Below are positions 1 to 8,801 of a stretch of DNA of 12,500 nucleotides, piece after piece (within the stretch, counting starts at the first letter, position 1; the number at the start of each line of letters is the position of its first letter). This DNA comes from Saprospiraceae bacterium (GTDB lineage Bacteria > Bacteroidota > Bacteroidia > Chitinophagales > Saprospiraceae): assembly GCA_016717105.1 (NCBI GenBank), contig JADKGF010000014.1:1-12500 (forward strand), written 5' to 3'. The notes under the pieces are model-generated. The model saw only the letters and a program-made list of their open reading frames with translations, did not search any database and was not told the DNA's origin. The position numbers and the translations under genes were made by a program.

Positions 1-254
1 CACTTTAAAATCATCTGTATCAGAGATGTGTTGGTCACGGTTATCTCTTTAATAAATCGCTGCAATCGTCGGTAATTGCTTCCCGTTTTACTTTTCGTAT
101 CCATCGCCGGGCTATCTTGGCGAGTTTACTGGTAACTTGTAATGGCAGAATAAATAATCCTATAAGATCTATCCTTGGTTTTGTTAATGTGCTTGGATTT
201 CTTCATCAGTTCTCGGTAAAAGTTCTTTAACTTTTTACCTGAGTAGCCATGATG
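1..254 (-). pseudogene. IS4-type transposase, degraded N-terminal fragment
   Basis: Reading the minus strand from about 254 down to 1 gives transposase-like protein sequence in two frames. The first part (254 to about 137) contains KKLKNFYREL and RSYRIIYSAITS and runs into a stop. A short middle part in another frame reads KLAKIARR. From about 102 to the window edge the first frame resumes with MDTKSKTGSNYRRLQRFIKEI. The NYRRLQRF(I/F)KE block is typical of the N-terminal region of Bacteroidota IS4-family transposases, which use a DDE active site to move an insertion sequence. The catalytic part would lie beyond position 1 and cannot be seen. Two frame changes within about 150 bp indicate an inactive remnant. 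I could not identify terminal inverted repeats or a target-site duplication. Family assignment rests on remembered motif similarity; IS5 or an unclassified group is possible. Confidence 0.55.
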
Positions 255-396
255 TTTTGGTTTTATTATCACATAATCAAGCAACGTTTATCATTGGCTA
301 CTTGTTTTTTAATCATGTACATAGATTACATATTCAATTTATTATAAAACATTACGGTGGTTGGTGTAGAATAAATATATTAACTTATTCTACCTA

Positions 397-531
397 ATGA
401 AATATTTGATTTATAAACTGACAAGCTTAAGTCTGATTTTGTTAATAAGTTGTAATTTGATGAGCCACGAAGCCAATATGATGATTCCACACGTCAGAAA
501 CCAAATTTCACATGATTGGCATTATTTTTGA
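397..531 (+). CDS. small lipoprotein-like peptide (44 aa), uncertain
   Basis: ATG at 397 opens a 44-residue frame ending in TGA at 529-531. Residues 1-18 form a basic then hydrophobic stretch (MKYLIYKLTSLSLILLIS), followed by Cys19. LISC at residues 16-19 fits the lipobox of a signal peptidase II substrate, so the product would be exported and lipid-anchored. The mature part would be only about 26 residues and has His and Met clusters but no recognised domain. No Shine-Dalgarno is visible, as is normal in Bacteroidota. The gene lies in a decayed neighbourhood between a transposase remnant and a broken T9SS cargo gene. It could be the surviving start of a longer lost lipoprotein gene or a chance frame. 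Confidence 0.35.
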   Translation: MKYLIYKLTSLSLILLISCNLMSHEANMMIPHVRNQISHDWHYF

Positions 532-560
532 ACAATAAACACGAAAATTTAAAATTTAAA

Positions 561-1476
561 ATGAACAAAATTTATACTCAACTAGCAGTTTTCATCTTCG
601 TACTTTTCTGTGGATTTGCCCTAAAAGGTCAAGATTGCCAAATCACAGGTGGAACAACAAATTTGATAAGTTCTGGCAAGTGTCTTGTACCTTTACAACT
701 GTGTATTGAATTTCAATGAATTCAAATGCTGTGTTGAAAATACAATTACTATCTCTTCTAGTTCCGCGATGACACCATCAATTCTGTAACCAACCCGGGT
801 ATTATTAACGCCTCAACTACCCGTTTACTTTTAATCCGTCGTTTGTGAAACTATACCATCACACATCTGTTCCTTGCAACCAACCAACGACCAATTTTAC
901 TTTCACCTATGATGGACCGGCAAATGTGACTGTTCCGTTTTAACGTCCAACACTTCTTTGTCACCACTTTCGAACAATTTTGTAAATTTTGAAATATCTG
1001 ATTTGGGTAAAATGACCAAATTGTCTTTCGGAACTGAATCTGAAACCAACAATGATTATTTTTCTATAGAAAGATCATCAAATGGCCAAAATTTCGAAAC
1101 AATAGATGAAGTCAAAGGTGCTGGAAATAGCAATGAATACATTAGTTATGACTTGTATGATAGAAATCCTTTGAATGGTTTAAGTTTTTATAGGATAAAA
1201 CAAGTTGATTTTGATGGTAAATTTGAATATTCTGATACAAAGTCAGTAAAACGTAAATCTGGAAGTTTTTCGATTACTTCTCTGCAAGCTGATGGCAATC
1301 TCCACATCAAAACGGATATCGAAGATTATACTGTCCATATCTGTAATAATGTGGGTCAAGAAATTATCAGAACACAAATGAATTCAGGTGACCAAACACT
1401 CAATTTAGTCAATCTTAAACCTGGTATTTATTTTGTAACCATCGGAACAGAGACATTGAAGTTTTTTAAAATATAA
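561..1476 (+). pseudogene. Secreted protein with T9SS sorting domain, multiply frameshifted
   Basis: ATG at 561 starts a clear signal peptide (MNKIYTQLAVFIFVLFCGFA, then LKGQDC). The in-frame ATG-less extension back to 516 is not needed. This frame stops at 717-719, but matching protein sequence continues by switching frames: NFNEFKCCVENTITISSSS from about 700, FRDDTINSVTNPGIINAS from 762, YPFTFNPSFVKLYHH from 818 to a TAA at 941, then an open frame to 1476. The last part holds the Bacteroidota pattern FGTESETNNDYFSIERS...FYRIKQVDFDGKFEYS, then a type A T9SS C-terminal sorting domain of about 70 residues ending LVNLKPGIYFVTIG...LKFFKI. The intact ancestor would have been a secreted or surface-attached protein of about 300 residues; its specific function is not recognisable. 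At least four frame changes between about 700 and 945 make a functional product unlikely unless they are sequence errors. A terminator follows at 1511. Confidence 0.8.
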
Positions 1477-1510
1477 CTTTTCTTAATATAATATTGAATC
1501 TTAAAATTTT

Positions 1511-1546
1511 AGCAGATCAATTTAATCATTGGTCTGCTTTTTTATT
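1511..1546 (+). terminator. Rho-independent terminator of the T9SS pseudogene
   Basis: An 11-bp stem pairs AGCAGATCAAT (1511-1521) with ATTGGTCTGCT (1528-1538), with one T-G wobble and a 6-base loop, and runs directly into a T-rich tract. It lies 34 bp after the stop at 1476 and separates this unit from the M16 gene. Confidence 0.85.
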
Positions 1547-1675
1547 TTATGTTTGTAATAATATTTGAATAAAAATAAATTTCTTAAAAAAACTATAGAA
1601 ATTCAAAATAAAATTTCAAATAAATGTGTTTATCAATTGATATTATATTTTTCTAACCTTTATAAAAAATTTGCT

Positions 1676-4303
1676 ATGCAAAAAAGTGTAGTCTCGTTTT
1701 TAATTATTCTATTTATGTCCTATGCAAACTTAACTTATAGTCAGGACATACCTGTTGGTATTACCAAAGGTCCATCTGTAGAGGGAATCTCAGAATTCAA
1801 TCTGAAAAACGGTCTCAAAGTGCTGTTATTCCCAGATCCATCCAAGCCAACCATTACCGTCAACATTACTTATATGGTCGGCTCTCGACATGAAGGGTAT
1901 GGCGAAACTGGTATGGCGCATTTGTTGGAACACTTGGTCTTCAAGGGTACACCAAAACATCCTAATATACCACAAGAACTGACAGAACATGGTGCAAGGC
2001 CGAATGGTACTACTTGGTATGATCGTACCAATTATTATGAATCGTTTAATGCAACAGAAGAAAATCTTAAATGGGCACTAGATCTTGAATCTGATAGAAT
2101 GATCAATAGTTATATTGCAAAAAAGGATCTTGATAGTGAATTTTCAGTAGTTAGAAATGAATTTGAAAGTGGTGAAAACGATCCGTCAGGTGTATTGATG
2201 GAAAGAGTCCTAAGTACAGCCTATCTGTGGCATAACTATGGAAATAGTACCATTGGAGCCAGATCCGATATCGAAAATGTTCCAATCGAAAGATTACAGG
2301 CATTTTACAAAAAATATTATCAACCTGATAATGCCATCCTAACAGTAACTGGCAAGTTTGATCCGGCTAAGACTTTAAAATTGATTGATTCGTATTTCAG
2401 TCCAATACCAAGACCTGATAGAAAACTTGAAATTACTTATACTAAAGAGCCTATCCAAGATGGTGAAAGACAAGTTGTGCTAAAAAGAACTGGTGATGTT
2501 CAGGTTGTAAGTTGTGCATATCATACCGCTCCAGGTGCACATAAAGACTATGCAGCTATTTCTATTATTGATGAAATCCTTTCCAATGAGCCTTCGGGAA
2601 GATTATACAAATCACTTGTTGAAGCCAAAAAAGCATCCTATGTATGGAGTTTCGCACCAAGTCTCAAAGAAGGTGGATTTATTTATGTCAATACCACACT
2701 TAGAAAAGAAGATAATCTGGAAGTAGCCAAAAGCATCATGCTTGCTACTTTGGATAGCTTGAAATACATACAGCCCACCAAGGAAGAGCTCGACAGAGCT
2801 AGAGGACGATTGCTGAAGCAGTGGGAATTGGCCTTTAATGCATCAGATAGAGTTGGATTAAATATCAGCGAATATATTGCACAAGGTGACTGGAGATTGT
2901 TTTTTAAATACAGAGATGCACTTGAAGCAGTCACCTTAGAAGATGTGGTACAAGCTGCAAGTACTTATTTCAAACCTTCCAATAGAACTGTAGGCATCTT
3001 TATTCCAGAAGAAAAACCTGATAGGGTGGAAATTCCTACCGCTCCTGAATTGGCCACATTGTTGGAAGGATACAAAGGAAAAGCATTAATTGCTCAAGGT
3101 GAAGAGTTTGATCCTTCATTCGAAAATATAGAAAAAAGGACAACAAAAGGGAAAGAGAAATCGGGCTTAGAATTTGCACTTTTACCAAAACAAAACAGAG
3201 GTGATGCGGTCAACGCCAATATTACTTTACGATTTGGGACTCCTTCTGCATTAGTAGGAAAATCTATGATAGGTCGCTTGACTGCATCCATGATCGATAA
3301 AGGTACAAAATCCATGAGTCGTCAGGCTATTCAAGATAAATTGGATGCTATAAAAGCAAGAGTCAGTGTATTCGGTGGGCAATCTAGTGTAACCCGCAAG
3401 TATGGAAGAACAATTATCTGATCCACAGCCATTGCAGGAAATCGGATAAATGTTTTGACTAGTCCATATCCAAAGACTGACGTCCGGTACGTAATGACAA
3501 TGCAAGAGGAAATAGCAAGCTTAAAAGCTGTATCGCTAGATGATGTCAAACAATTTTACAAAGAAAATTATGGAGCCAGTGAGGCAACAGCATCGATTGT
3601 GGGTGATTTTGACAAACCTTCAGCCAATGCAAAACTTACGCAATATTTTGGTACATGGAAGAGTCCATCCAAATACGAACGTATCACATATCCATACAAG
3701 AGTGTGAAACCTATTGACGAGAATATCAATACTCCAGATAAAGCTAATGCGATGTTTTTAGCAAGCTTACCTCTTCAGATCAACGACAATCACCCAGATT
3801 ATGCAGCCATGGTCATTGGTAATTTTATGATTGGTGGTGGATTTTTAAACTCCAGATTAGCGACCCGTATCCGTCAGAAAGAAGGACTTAGTTATGGTGT
3901 AGGTTCATGGTTCAGAGCAAGTAGCCAAGATGATTCAGGTGAGTTTGGTGCTTATGCTATTTATGCACCTGAAAACAGAGATAAACTCCAGGCAGCATTT
4001 GTAGAAGAAATCAACAAAGTGATCAAAGAAGGATTTACACAAGAGGAATTGGATGCTGCACGCTCAGGATGGATCCAAAGCCAAGTTGTCAATCGTGCAC
4101 AAGATCGTTCACTATTAGGCAAATTGGCCAACAATTTGCGATTAGATAGGGACATGATGTGGGACAAAGCAGTGGAAGAAAAAATAATGAAATTGTCAGT
4201 GGCCGAAATCAACCAAACATTAGCAAAACATTTAGATCCATCCAAAATGGTCTATGTTAAAGCTGGAGATTTCGAAAAAGCTATTAAAGAAGTGAAGCCA
4301 TAA
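1676..4303 (+). pseudogene. M16 (pitrilysin-like) zinc peptidase, two-unit, interrupted
   Basis: I place the start at ATG 1676, which gives a signal peptide (MQKSVVSFLIILFMSYANLTYS, then QDIP); the frame is open upstream to a TTG at 1565, but that extension looks like leader. The N-terminal M16 unit carries the inverted zinc motif HLLEH (residues 82-86 from this start) and a downstream ligand in RNEFE (Glu162). The inactive second unit ends with the R/Y-type segment RIRQKEGLSYGVGSWF. M16 proteins of about 900 residues are secreted or periplasmic clamshell peptidases that degrade short peptides. The gene is broken in the middle: after FGGQSSVT (about 3400) the frame reads RKYGRTII and hits TGA at 3419-3421. 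Another frame there reads SMEEQLSDPQ, and the original frame resumes with AIAGNRINVLTSPYPK and runs to TAA at 4303. Relatives have about 40 more residues between FGGQSSV and DPQ, so a deletion of roughly 110-120 bp plus frame changes is inferred. A 3' product starting at 3455 would lack the zinc site. Confidence 0.85.
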
Positions 4304-4334
4304 GGTAACAAAGTAAATTTGATGACTTAAAAAG

Positions 4335-4364
4335 CCCTTTGGTGCATAACCGAAGGGTTTTTTT
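4335..4364 (+). terminator. Rho-independent terminator of the M16 gene
   Basis: The 9-bp stem CCCTTTGGT (4335-4343) pairs with ACCGAAGGG (4349-4357) with one T-G wobble and a 5-base loop, followed by seven Ts. It sits 31 bp after the M16 stop. Confidence 0.9.
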
Positions 4365-4500
4365 ATTTCTAAATTTGTCCAAGTTGTTACTCTAAAGTTT
4401 ATAAATAGCTCAGTATACAATATTTTAGAAATATCCAAGCTTATTTCTCGATTAGAACTGCAAGCTAAAAGTTCTTAGATTATTTAAAACTCCATTAAGA

Positions 4501-4534
4501 TTTGCGTTAAAAATTATGTAAAGCCCTATATTTT
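4501..4534 (+). promoter_or_regulatory. Bacteroidota-type promoter candidate for the 4582 lipoprotein
   Basis: TTTG at 4501-4504 and TATATTTT at 4527-4534 match the -33 TTTG and -7 TAnnTTTG pattern of Bacteroidota primary sigma factors (7 of 8 bases in the -7 box), with a 22-bp spacer. This would place transcription start near 4541, giving a leader of about 40 bases before the ATG at 4582. AT-rich sequence makes chance matches common. Confidence 0.35.
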
Positions 4535-4581
4535 ATTCACAAGCTAGAGATAAATGCTGTTATGAATAAAAAAGAGATGTT

Positions 4582-4968
4582 ATGCCTAAATTTTTACTTT
4601 TATTAATATCCATTTTATCCTTAGGATCTTGCAATGATGTGGACGAAGATGTTTTACCAGTTATAGGTATTTACAGAGCCCATGTATTTGGCGTAGCTGG
4701 TCCTTTTGATCTTATCACTAGCACCGATAGTAAAGATGAGTTCAAGATTGAAGCTTTGTTTGATGGCCTTGAATATTATATAGTTTGTGCTGAAATATCT
4801 GATATCAATGAGCATTCCATTAATATCGAAATTGACAAGCAAAATATATCAAGTGACATTACAATCTCCGGGAAAGGTTTTTATGTGGACGGGACATTAG
4901 AGTTGACTTATTCATTGAAAGAAGATGGTACTTGGCGAGATTTTAAAATAGTAGGAACAAAATTATAA
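4582..4968 (+). CDS. Small lipoprotein of unknown function (128 aa)
   Basis: The product starts with a lipoprotein signal peptide, MPKFLLLLISILSLGSC, with lipobox LGSC at residues 14-17. Cys17 would be lipidated, and the acidic NDVDEDV that follows fits a flexible, possibly surface-exposed tether. From residue 27 (IGIYRAHVFG) the mature part shows alternating polar and hydrophobic strands ending LTYSLKEDGTWRDFKIVGTKL, which suggests a small all-beta fold such as a lipocalin-like barrel; this is inference, and I recognise no family. The start is chosen because the signal peptide begins there. An ATG at 4577 is in another frame and meets a stop after a few codons. The gene is monocistronic, convergent with the M36 protease, and shares the terminator at 5052-5089. 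It is intact, with normal local codon use. Confidence 0.8.
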   Translation: MPKFLLLLISILSLGSCNDVDEDVLPVIGIYRAHVFGVAGPFDLITSTDSKDEFKIEALFDGLEYYIVCAEISDINEHSINIEIDKQNISSDITISGKGFYVDGTLELTYSLKEDGTWRDFKIVGTKL

Positions 4969-4974
4969 AAATCT

Positions 4975-5045
4975 ACAGCCGTTTGCTGCAAGGATCCTTT
5001 TTGTTTGATCGCAATAGATGAGTTTTTCTTAGAGGCAGCGGCTGT
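4975..5045. repeat. Interrupted inverted repeat beside the shared terminator
   Basis: ACAGCC (4975-4980) plus GCTGC (4985-4989) pair perfectly with GCAGC (5035-5039) plus GGCTGT (5040-5045), leaving a 4-base bulge (gttt) on the left arm and a 45-base loop. The loop holds the palindrome AAGGATCCTT. It starts 7 bp after the lipoprotein stop and ends just before the terminator hairpin, so it would be in the 3' untranslated region of the lipoprotein mRNA. Function is unknown. Confidence 0.5.
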
Positions 5046-5051
5046 TTTCAC

Positions 5052-5089
5052 AAAAAAAAGGGCTCTTCAGTTTTAAAGAGCCCTTTTTT
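5052..5089. terminator. Bidirectional terminator between lipoprotein and M36 genes
   Basis: Perfect 8-bp stem GGGCTCTT (5060-5067) with AAGAGCCC (5076-5083), an 8-base loop, eight As on the left and six Ts on the right. Each strand therefore has a U-tract after the hairpin. It lies between two convergent genes and ends 3 bp from the M36 stop. Confidence 0.92.
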
Positions 5090-5092
5090 ATA

Positions 5093-8000
5093 CTATTTTT
5101 TAACGAATTTCTTTGTTGTCACGTGTTGTCCATTTGACATTTTTACCATATAAATTCCTGATGGTAAATCAGATATATTTACATTGGTATTCTGAGCAAG
5201 CTTTTCGGTCTTCATTTCAGATGTGAAAACTGTTTTGCCTTCAATACTTAGTATTTCAACTTTCGCAATAGCACTTTGTGGTGAGTTAGCAATAATTGAT
5301 AAAACGTTGTCAGCAGGATTAGGCACTACTTTTATTCCAAAATAGTCAATATTATCTTCTTGGGTACCTACTCTACCGTCGATATTGACCAAAGTCTCTA
5401 TAGCATTAGTACATGCCATAGATCCTGTACCTCCATCAGAAATGATACAAGCTTGAGCAGCATATTTATAAATATCCATGATGGAGAAATCATCAATAAA
5501 CCATCCAGCAATATCCGATCCAGTAGCCAAAGGATCACTTCCAAATCTAAATCTAAAAACGACTGATTTCCCTTTATAATCCTTAAGGTCAACATATGAA
5601 TCCACCCAAGGATAATCGTTGTCTATATTCTTCCAATCACCTCCAGAATTACCCGAAAATGCATATAAATTTGGAGTTGCGAAAGTGGAATAATTTAACG
5701 GTCCTGTGTATCCATTTCTAATAAACTGCTCTTTTGCAACTGGTGTGAAAGTACCGCCATCAATAGAAACTTCTAAGAATCCACCATCATTACCCGTCTC
5801 GGTATTGTACCTATGATAAAATCTCAAAACAGGATTGCTTCCATCAATTGTGTAAGGAATAGAATACAACGATGCGTCTGTGTCAGCTGCCACGTTATAG
5901 ACGGAAAAAGAATATTCTGGGCTTCTGAATACTTCAAAATTTGTAAACCACTCTTCACCTCCTACGTCTGTCTGATAATACCAATCAAAGTCACCATCGA
6001 AGCTTTCTTTTTGGAGTAATATCGACTTATTATCGATACTGGCTTTCGTCTTATATGTAAAGCTAACAGCTTGTTTATATTCCATGTTACCTAATTCGAA
6101 TGTAAGGAGATTTCCGTTTACTTTTGGCTCTGACAATGATGACGATCCACTGACATAGCTTATTCCGGCTGGCAATTCATCGGTTATGATGACATTATTT
6201 TGCCTTGACGGGATATGATTTACAGCATTTAAGGTGATGGTTATCTCCTTACCTGGATCTACTGACGAATCCGCTGTTTTTGTTATTTTGAGTTTTTCTA
6301 TCAATGTAGGTAAGACATCAAAATTTTCAGTACCATCATTCCTATCATTTGGCGATCCAGCTTTTACATAATATCCCAAACCTCTTCTTGCAAAAGTTTC
6401 CCATATTATCTTACCATTTACACCTGCAAAATGCACAGAGTCAGCTTTCAAAATGGCGTTTCTTCCTGCCAAAAATCCAGGATTACAACTCTGCATTTTC
6501 ATTCCTTCCATTACCAGAAAAACCGATTTATAATTACCTGTTTCTTTTTTGTTCCAATCAGGATCATATCCATATTTGTCAATAAAATTCCAATACAAAT
6601 CCCAAAGCATGCTTGCCCAGATTTCACCAAGTGGATGCGGCCCTGTTGTTCCTTTGATGTCATCATAAGTTTGTGGGTTTATACTCATATCTGTAGAGTA
6701 TGGAAAACGCCTGATTCCTTTACTAGCTATAGTCTGCGCGTCTGCAAATGTCCCAATACCTCGTGAATCTGTACCTTTGTCACCTTCTTCATGCGTCATC
6801 ACCAAAGAGAAGAAATCACTCCATCCTTCACCCATTTGTTCGTCGTTGCTCAAGCAAGAAGAATTCAACCTTCCTCCAGTAAGTCTTGTCGAAATACCAT
6901 GTCCAAATTCATGAGCGATGATACCATTATCCAAAGCACCATCTAGGTATTTGGATTTATTAGTTCTTTCCTGAAATGTTACTCTAACTGTTCCTCCCGC
7001 AGCGATAATAACTTTGATTTTTTCACAATCAGACTTTTTAAGCATCACAGATGGAATAGTAACATTAGCTCCGTCGGTTCCACTTGCCATACCATCAGCA
7101 GATTCGCCATCACCACCATTAATACCTGCGATATTACAAATGATAGCAGCAATTGCTCCAGCTTGTTGTGCTTTATATACTTTTTTACTAAATTGGCAGA
7201 TTCCTCTTTCTATCATGGCAATATTTCCTTTGATTTCAGCACCATTCACCAGATTATTGCATCCAAGTAATGGATTATTACCACCGTCATTGACTAGTAC
7301 AATTTTGCCAGTAACAGGCGTTTCACTTATAAGTGGTATCACACTTCCAAACCCTGCTGTTCCATATTCAACAAATCCCTTGATTGATTCTGGTTCATCT
7401 ACCGATACTGCACCACCGCGATTATCCCATAAATACATTTGCATTCTACCATTAAATCCATCAACAGGCGTGCTAAAATTTGCATTATTTATTTTAGTTG
7501 GGTTTCCATTAGCGTCTTTATCTGTACCTGCTTCGTGCGAGGTAATACCATCGAATGCCTGAGCGAGAACATAATCATCACCATCCGCCTTGTTCGTATA
7601 ATTTTTTTGTTGGAAATTACCAAACTCTTCATTAAATCCCAATGTAGTGGTTACATCATGCATCATATTTACCATATAAAACAGATTTGTGACTGCTGCA
7701 TTTGCGCTTTCGCGAGGATCCAAAGTCAAATCCATAGGAAAGTCAAAATTTAAATCAGCACCGCCATCAGTTTCTGGTCCATCACTATCGTCATCATCAT
7801 TTTTGTCTTGATAAGCATATACATTATTACCTCTAGTGATTGTAAATTCTGCACCATCACTTCCGTCAGTATCGTGCCAACCATAAGGTGATACCAATGG
7901 ATATTGTGCATCAGTTACTACAGTTCTTGAAGCAGTATGATTAGGGCTTTCTGCAGGCAATTTATACACTACATATTTTGCAGCTGTCGCACCAGTAAGT

Positions 8001-8707
8001 AATGACTTAGTAACCTCTTGTGCATTATCGTTTATTTTCCTGAAGGTTTTTATTGAGCAATTATTATGATTTGCATAAGCATCATGATGATGAGCACAAT
8101 AAATAGTGTAATTGTGTTTAGAAATAAAATTTCCAGACTTAGCGTCGATATTTATATCCCAATAGTCAGCATTTGATTTCATATCCAAATTAAGGTTCCA
8201 TACCAACAATAACTTATCATCTACGAGTTCATATTTTAGTTCCGCTGGAATTGTTGATTTTGTTAATTCCGGAAAATCAAATTTCAATTTGCCCACATCT
8301 GATCTTGATGTTAAAACAGGCTTAGATTTAACTGCAACACCCAAATGACTAGCGCTTTTTAATATTGCTTCTTCTGCACCAATAGTTTTAGTTTTGGTAT
8401 TGATACGTGATTCTACATTATTTATAAAGTTATGCGCATCTGAGACCACTTTTCCATCCTTAATTATTACAGTCATCATTGCATTTCTAATCGGAATGTT
8501 ATTGTATGCCTGATTAAGATAAAGGTAAGTTATACCATTAGCTTCTGCTTCTGAGTTAATGAAAATATCTTTGATATCCTCGGCCTTTAGGCTCCACTTC
8601 TCTGCATTTTTCTGGATATGGTTTACGGCCAATCCTAATTTTTGATTTTCCTGTCCATTGGATATCAAAAATGAAAACAAGAATAAAATTGAAAATAAAA
8701 TACGCAT
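5093..8707 (-). CDS. M36 fungalysin-type secreted metallopeptidase with T9SS sorting domain
   Basis: A 1204-residue secreted zinc protease. The signal peptide is MRILFSILFLFSFLISNG, then QEN. Residues about 30-200 form the fungalysin/thermolysin-type propeptide that keeps the enzyme inactive until cleaved. The M36 catalytic region spans about 265-790, interrupted by a protease-associated (PA) domain at about 455-580. The zinc site is HEFGH (His599, Glu600, His603) with GEGWSDF supplying the third ligand, Glu627. Next come a DUF11-type repeat (about 805-890, KITKTADSSVDPG to FTYKTKA), a MAM or immune-inhibitor-A-like jelly-roll (about 900-1080, ending GWFIDDFSI), and a type A T9SS sorting domain (about 1122-1204, VVPNPADNVLSI to LPSGIYMVKM). 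The expected route is Sec to periplasm, then T9SS to the surface or medium, to digest external protein. All catalytic residues are present and the frame is intact. The 5' end faces nadE across 224 bp. Substrate is not predictable. Confidence 0.95.
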   Translation of the reverse strand: MRILFSILFLFSFLISNGQENQKLGLAVNHIQKNAEKWSLKAEDIKDIFINSEAEANGITYLYLNQAYNNIPIRNAMMTVIIKDGKVVSDAHNFINNVESRINTKTKTIGAEEAILKSASHLGVAVKSKPVLTSRSDVGKLKFDFPELTKSTIPAELKYELVDDKLLLVWNLNLDMKSNADYWDINIDAKSGNFISKHNYTIYCAHHHDAYANHNNCSIKTFRKINDNAQEVTKSLLTGATAAKYVVYKLPAESPNHTASRTVVTDAQYPLVSPYGWHDTDGSDGAEFTITRGNNVYAYQDKNDDDDSDGPETDGGADLNFDFPMDLTLDPRESANAAVTNLFYMVNMMHDVTTTLGFNEEFGNFQQKNYTNKADGDDYVLAQAFDGITSHEAGTDKDANGNPTKINNANFSTPVDGFNGRMQMYLWDNRGGAVSVDEPESIKGFVEYGTAGFGSVIPLISETPVTGKIVLVNDGGNNPLLGCNNLVNGAEIKGNIAMIERGICQFSKKVYKAQQAGAIAAIICNIAGINGGDGESADGMASGTDGANVTIPSVMLKKSDCEKIKVIIAAGGTVRVTFQERTNKSKYLDGALDNGIIAHEFGHGISTRLTGGRLNSSCLSNDEQMGEGWSDFFSLVMTHEEGDKGTDSRGIGTFADAQTIASKGIRRFPYSTDMSINPQTYDDIKGTTGPHPLGEIWASMLWDLYWNFIDKYGYDPDWNKKETGNYKSVFLVMEGMKMQSCNPGFLAGRNAILKADSVHFAGVNGKIIWETFARRGLGYYVKAGSPNDRNDGTENFDVLPTLIEKLKITKTADSSVDPGKEITITLNAVNHIPSRQNNVIITDELPAGISYVSGSSSLSEPKVNGNLLTFELGNMEYKQAVSFTYKTKASIDNKSILLQKESFDGDFDWYYQTDVGGEEWFTNFEVFRSPEYSFSVYNVAADTDASLYSIPYTIDGSNPVLRFYHRYNTETGNDGGFLEVSIDGGTFTPVAKEQFIRNGYTGPLNYSTFATPNLYAFSGNSGGDWKNIDNDYPWVDSYVDLKDYKGKSVVFRFRFGSDPLATGSDIAGWFIDDFSIMDIYKYAAQACIISDGGTGSMACTNAIETLVNIDGRVGTQEDNIDYFGIKVVPNPADNVLSIIANSPQSAIAKVEILSIEGKTVFTSEMKTEKLAQNTNVNISDLPSGIYMVKMSNGQHVTTKKFVKK

Positions 8708-8801
8708 TATTTGCTGTTTTGTTAGTTACGAAATACGATTAAAGCAATTATTTTTATTAATGACATAAAAGTAGTAAAAGAATATTGGATGTATAGCTTT
8801 T

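Noticed and set aside
561..960. Programmed ribosomal frameshifting in the T9SS gene
   Set aside because: Several shifts in different directions within 250 bp and no evident slippery sequence with a downstream structure make this implausible.
1565..1675. Upstream TTG start for the M16 protein
   Set aside because: It would put 37 Lys- and Asn-rich residues before a clear signal peptide that starts at ATG 1676.
3419..3421. TGA in the M16 gene as a recoded codon (selenocysteine, tryptophan or readthrough)
   Set aside because: The flanking residues do not fit the family either, about 40 residues are missing, and another frame carries the expected EEQLSDPQ. Tryptophan is encoded by TGG in the intact genes. 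A deletion with frame changes explains it better.
7014..7562. 182-residue plus-strand frame
   Set aside because: It is opposite the well-supported PA and M36 domain coding sequence, is rich in Pro, Ser and Ile as expected for antisense reading, and has no family resemblance.
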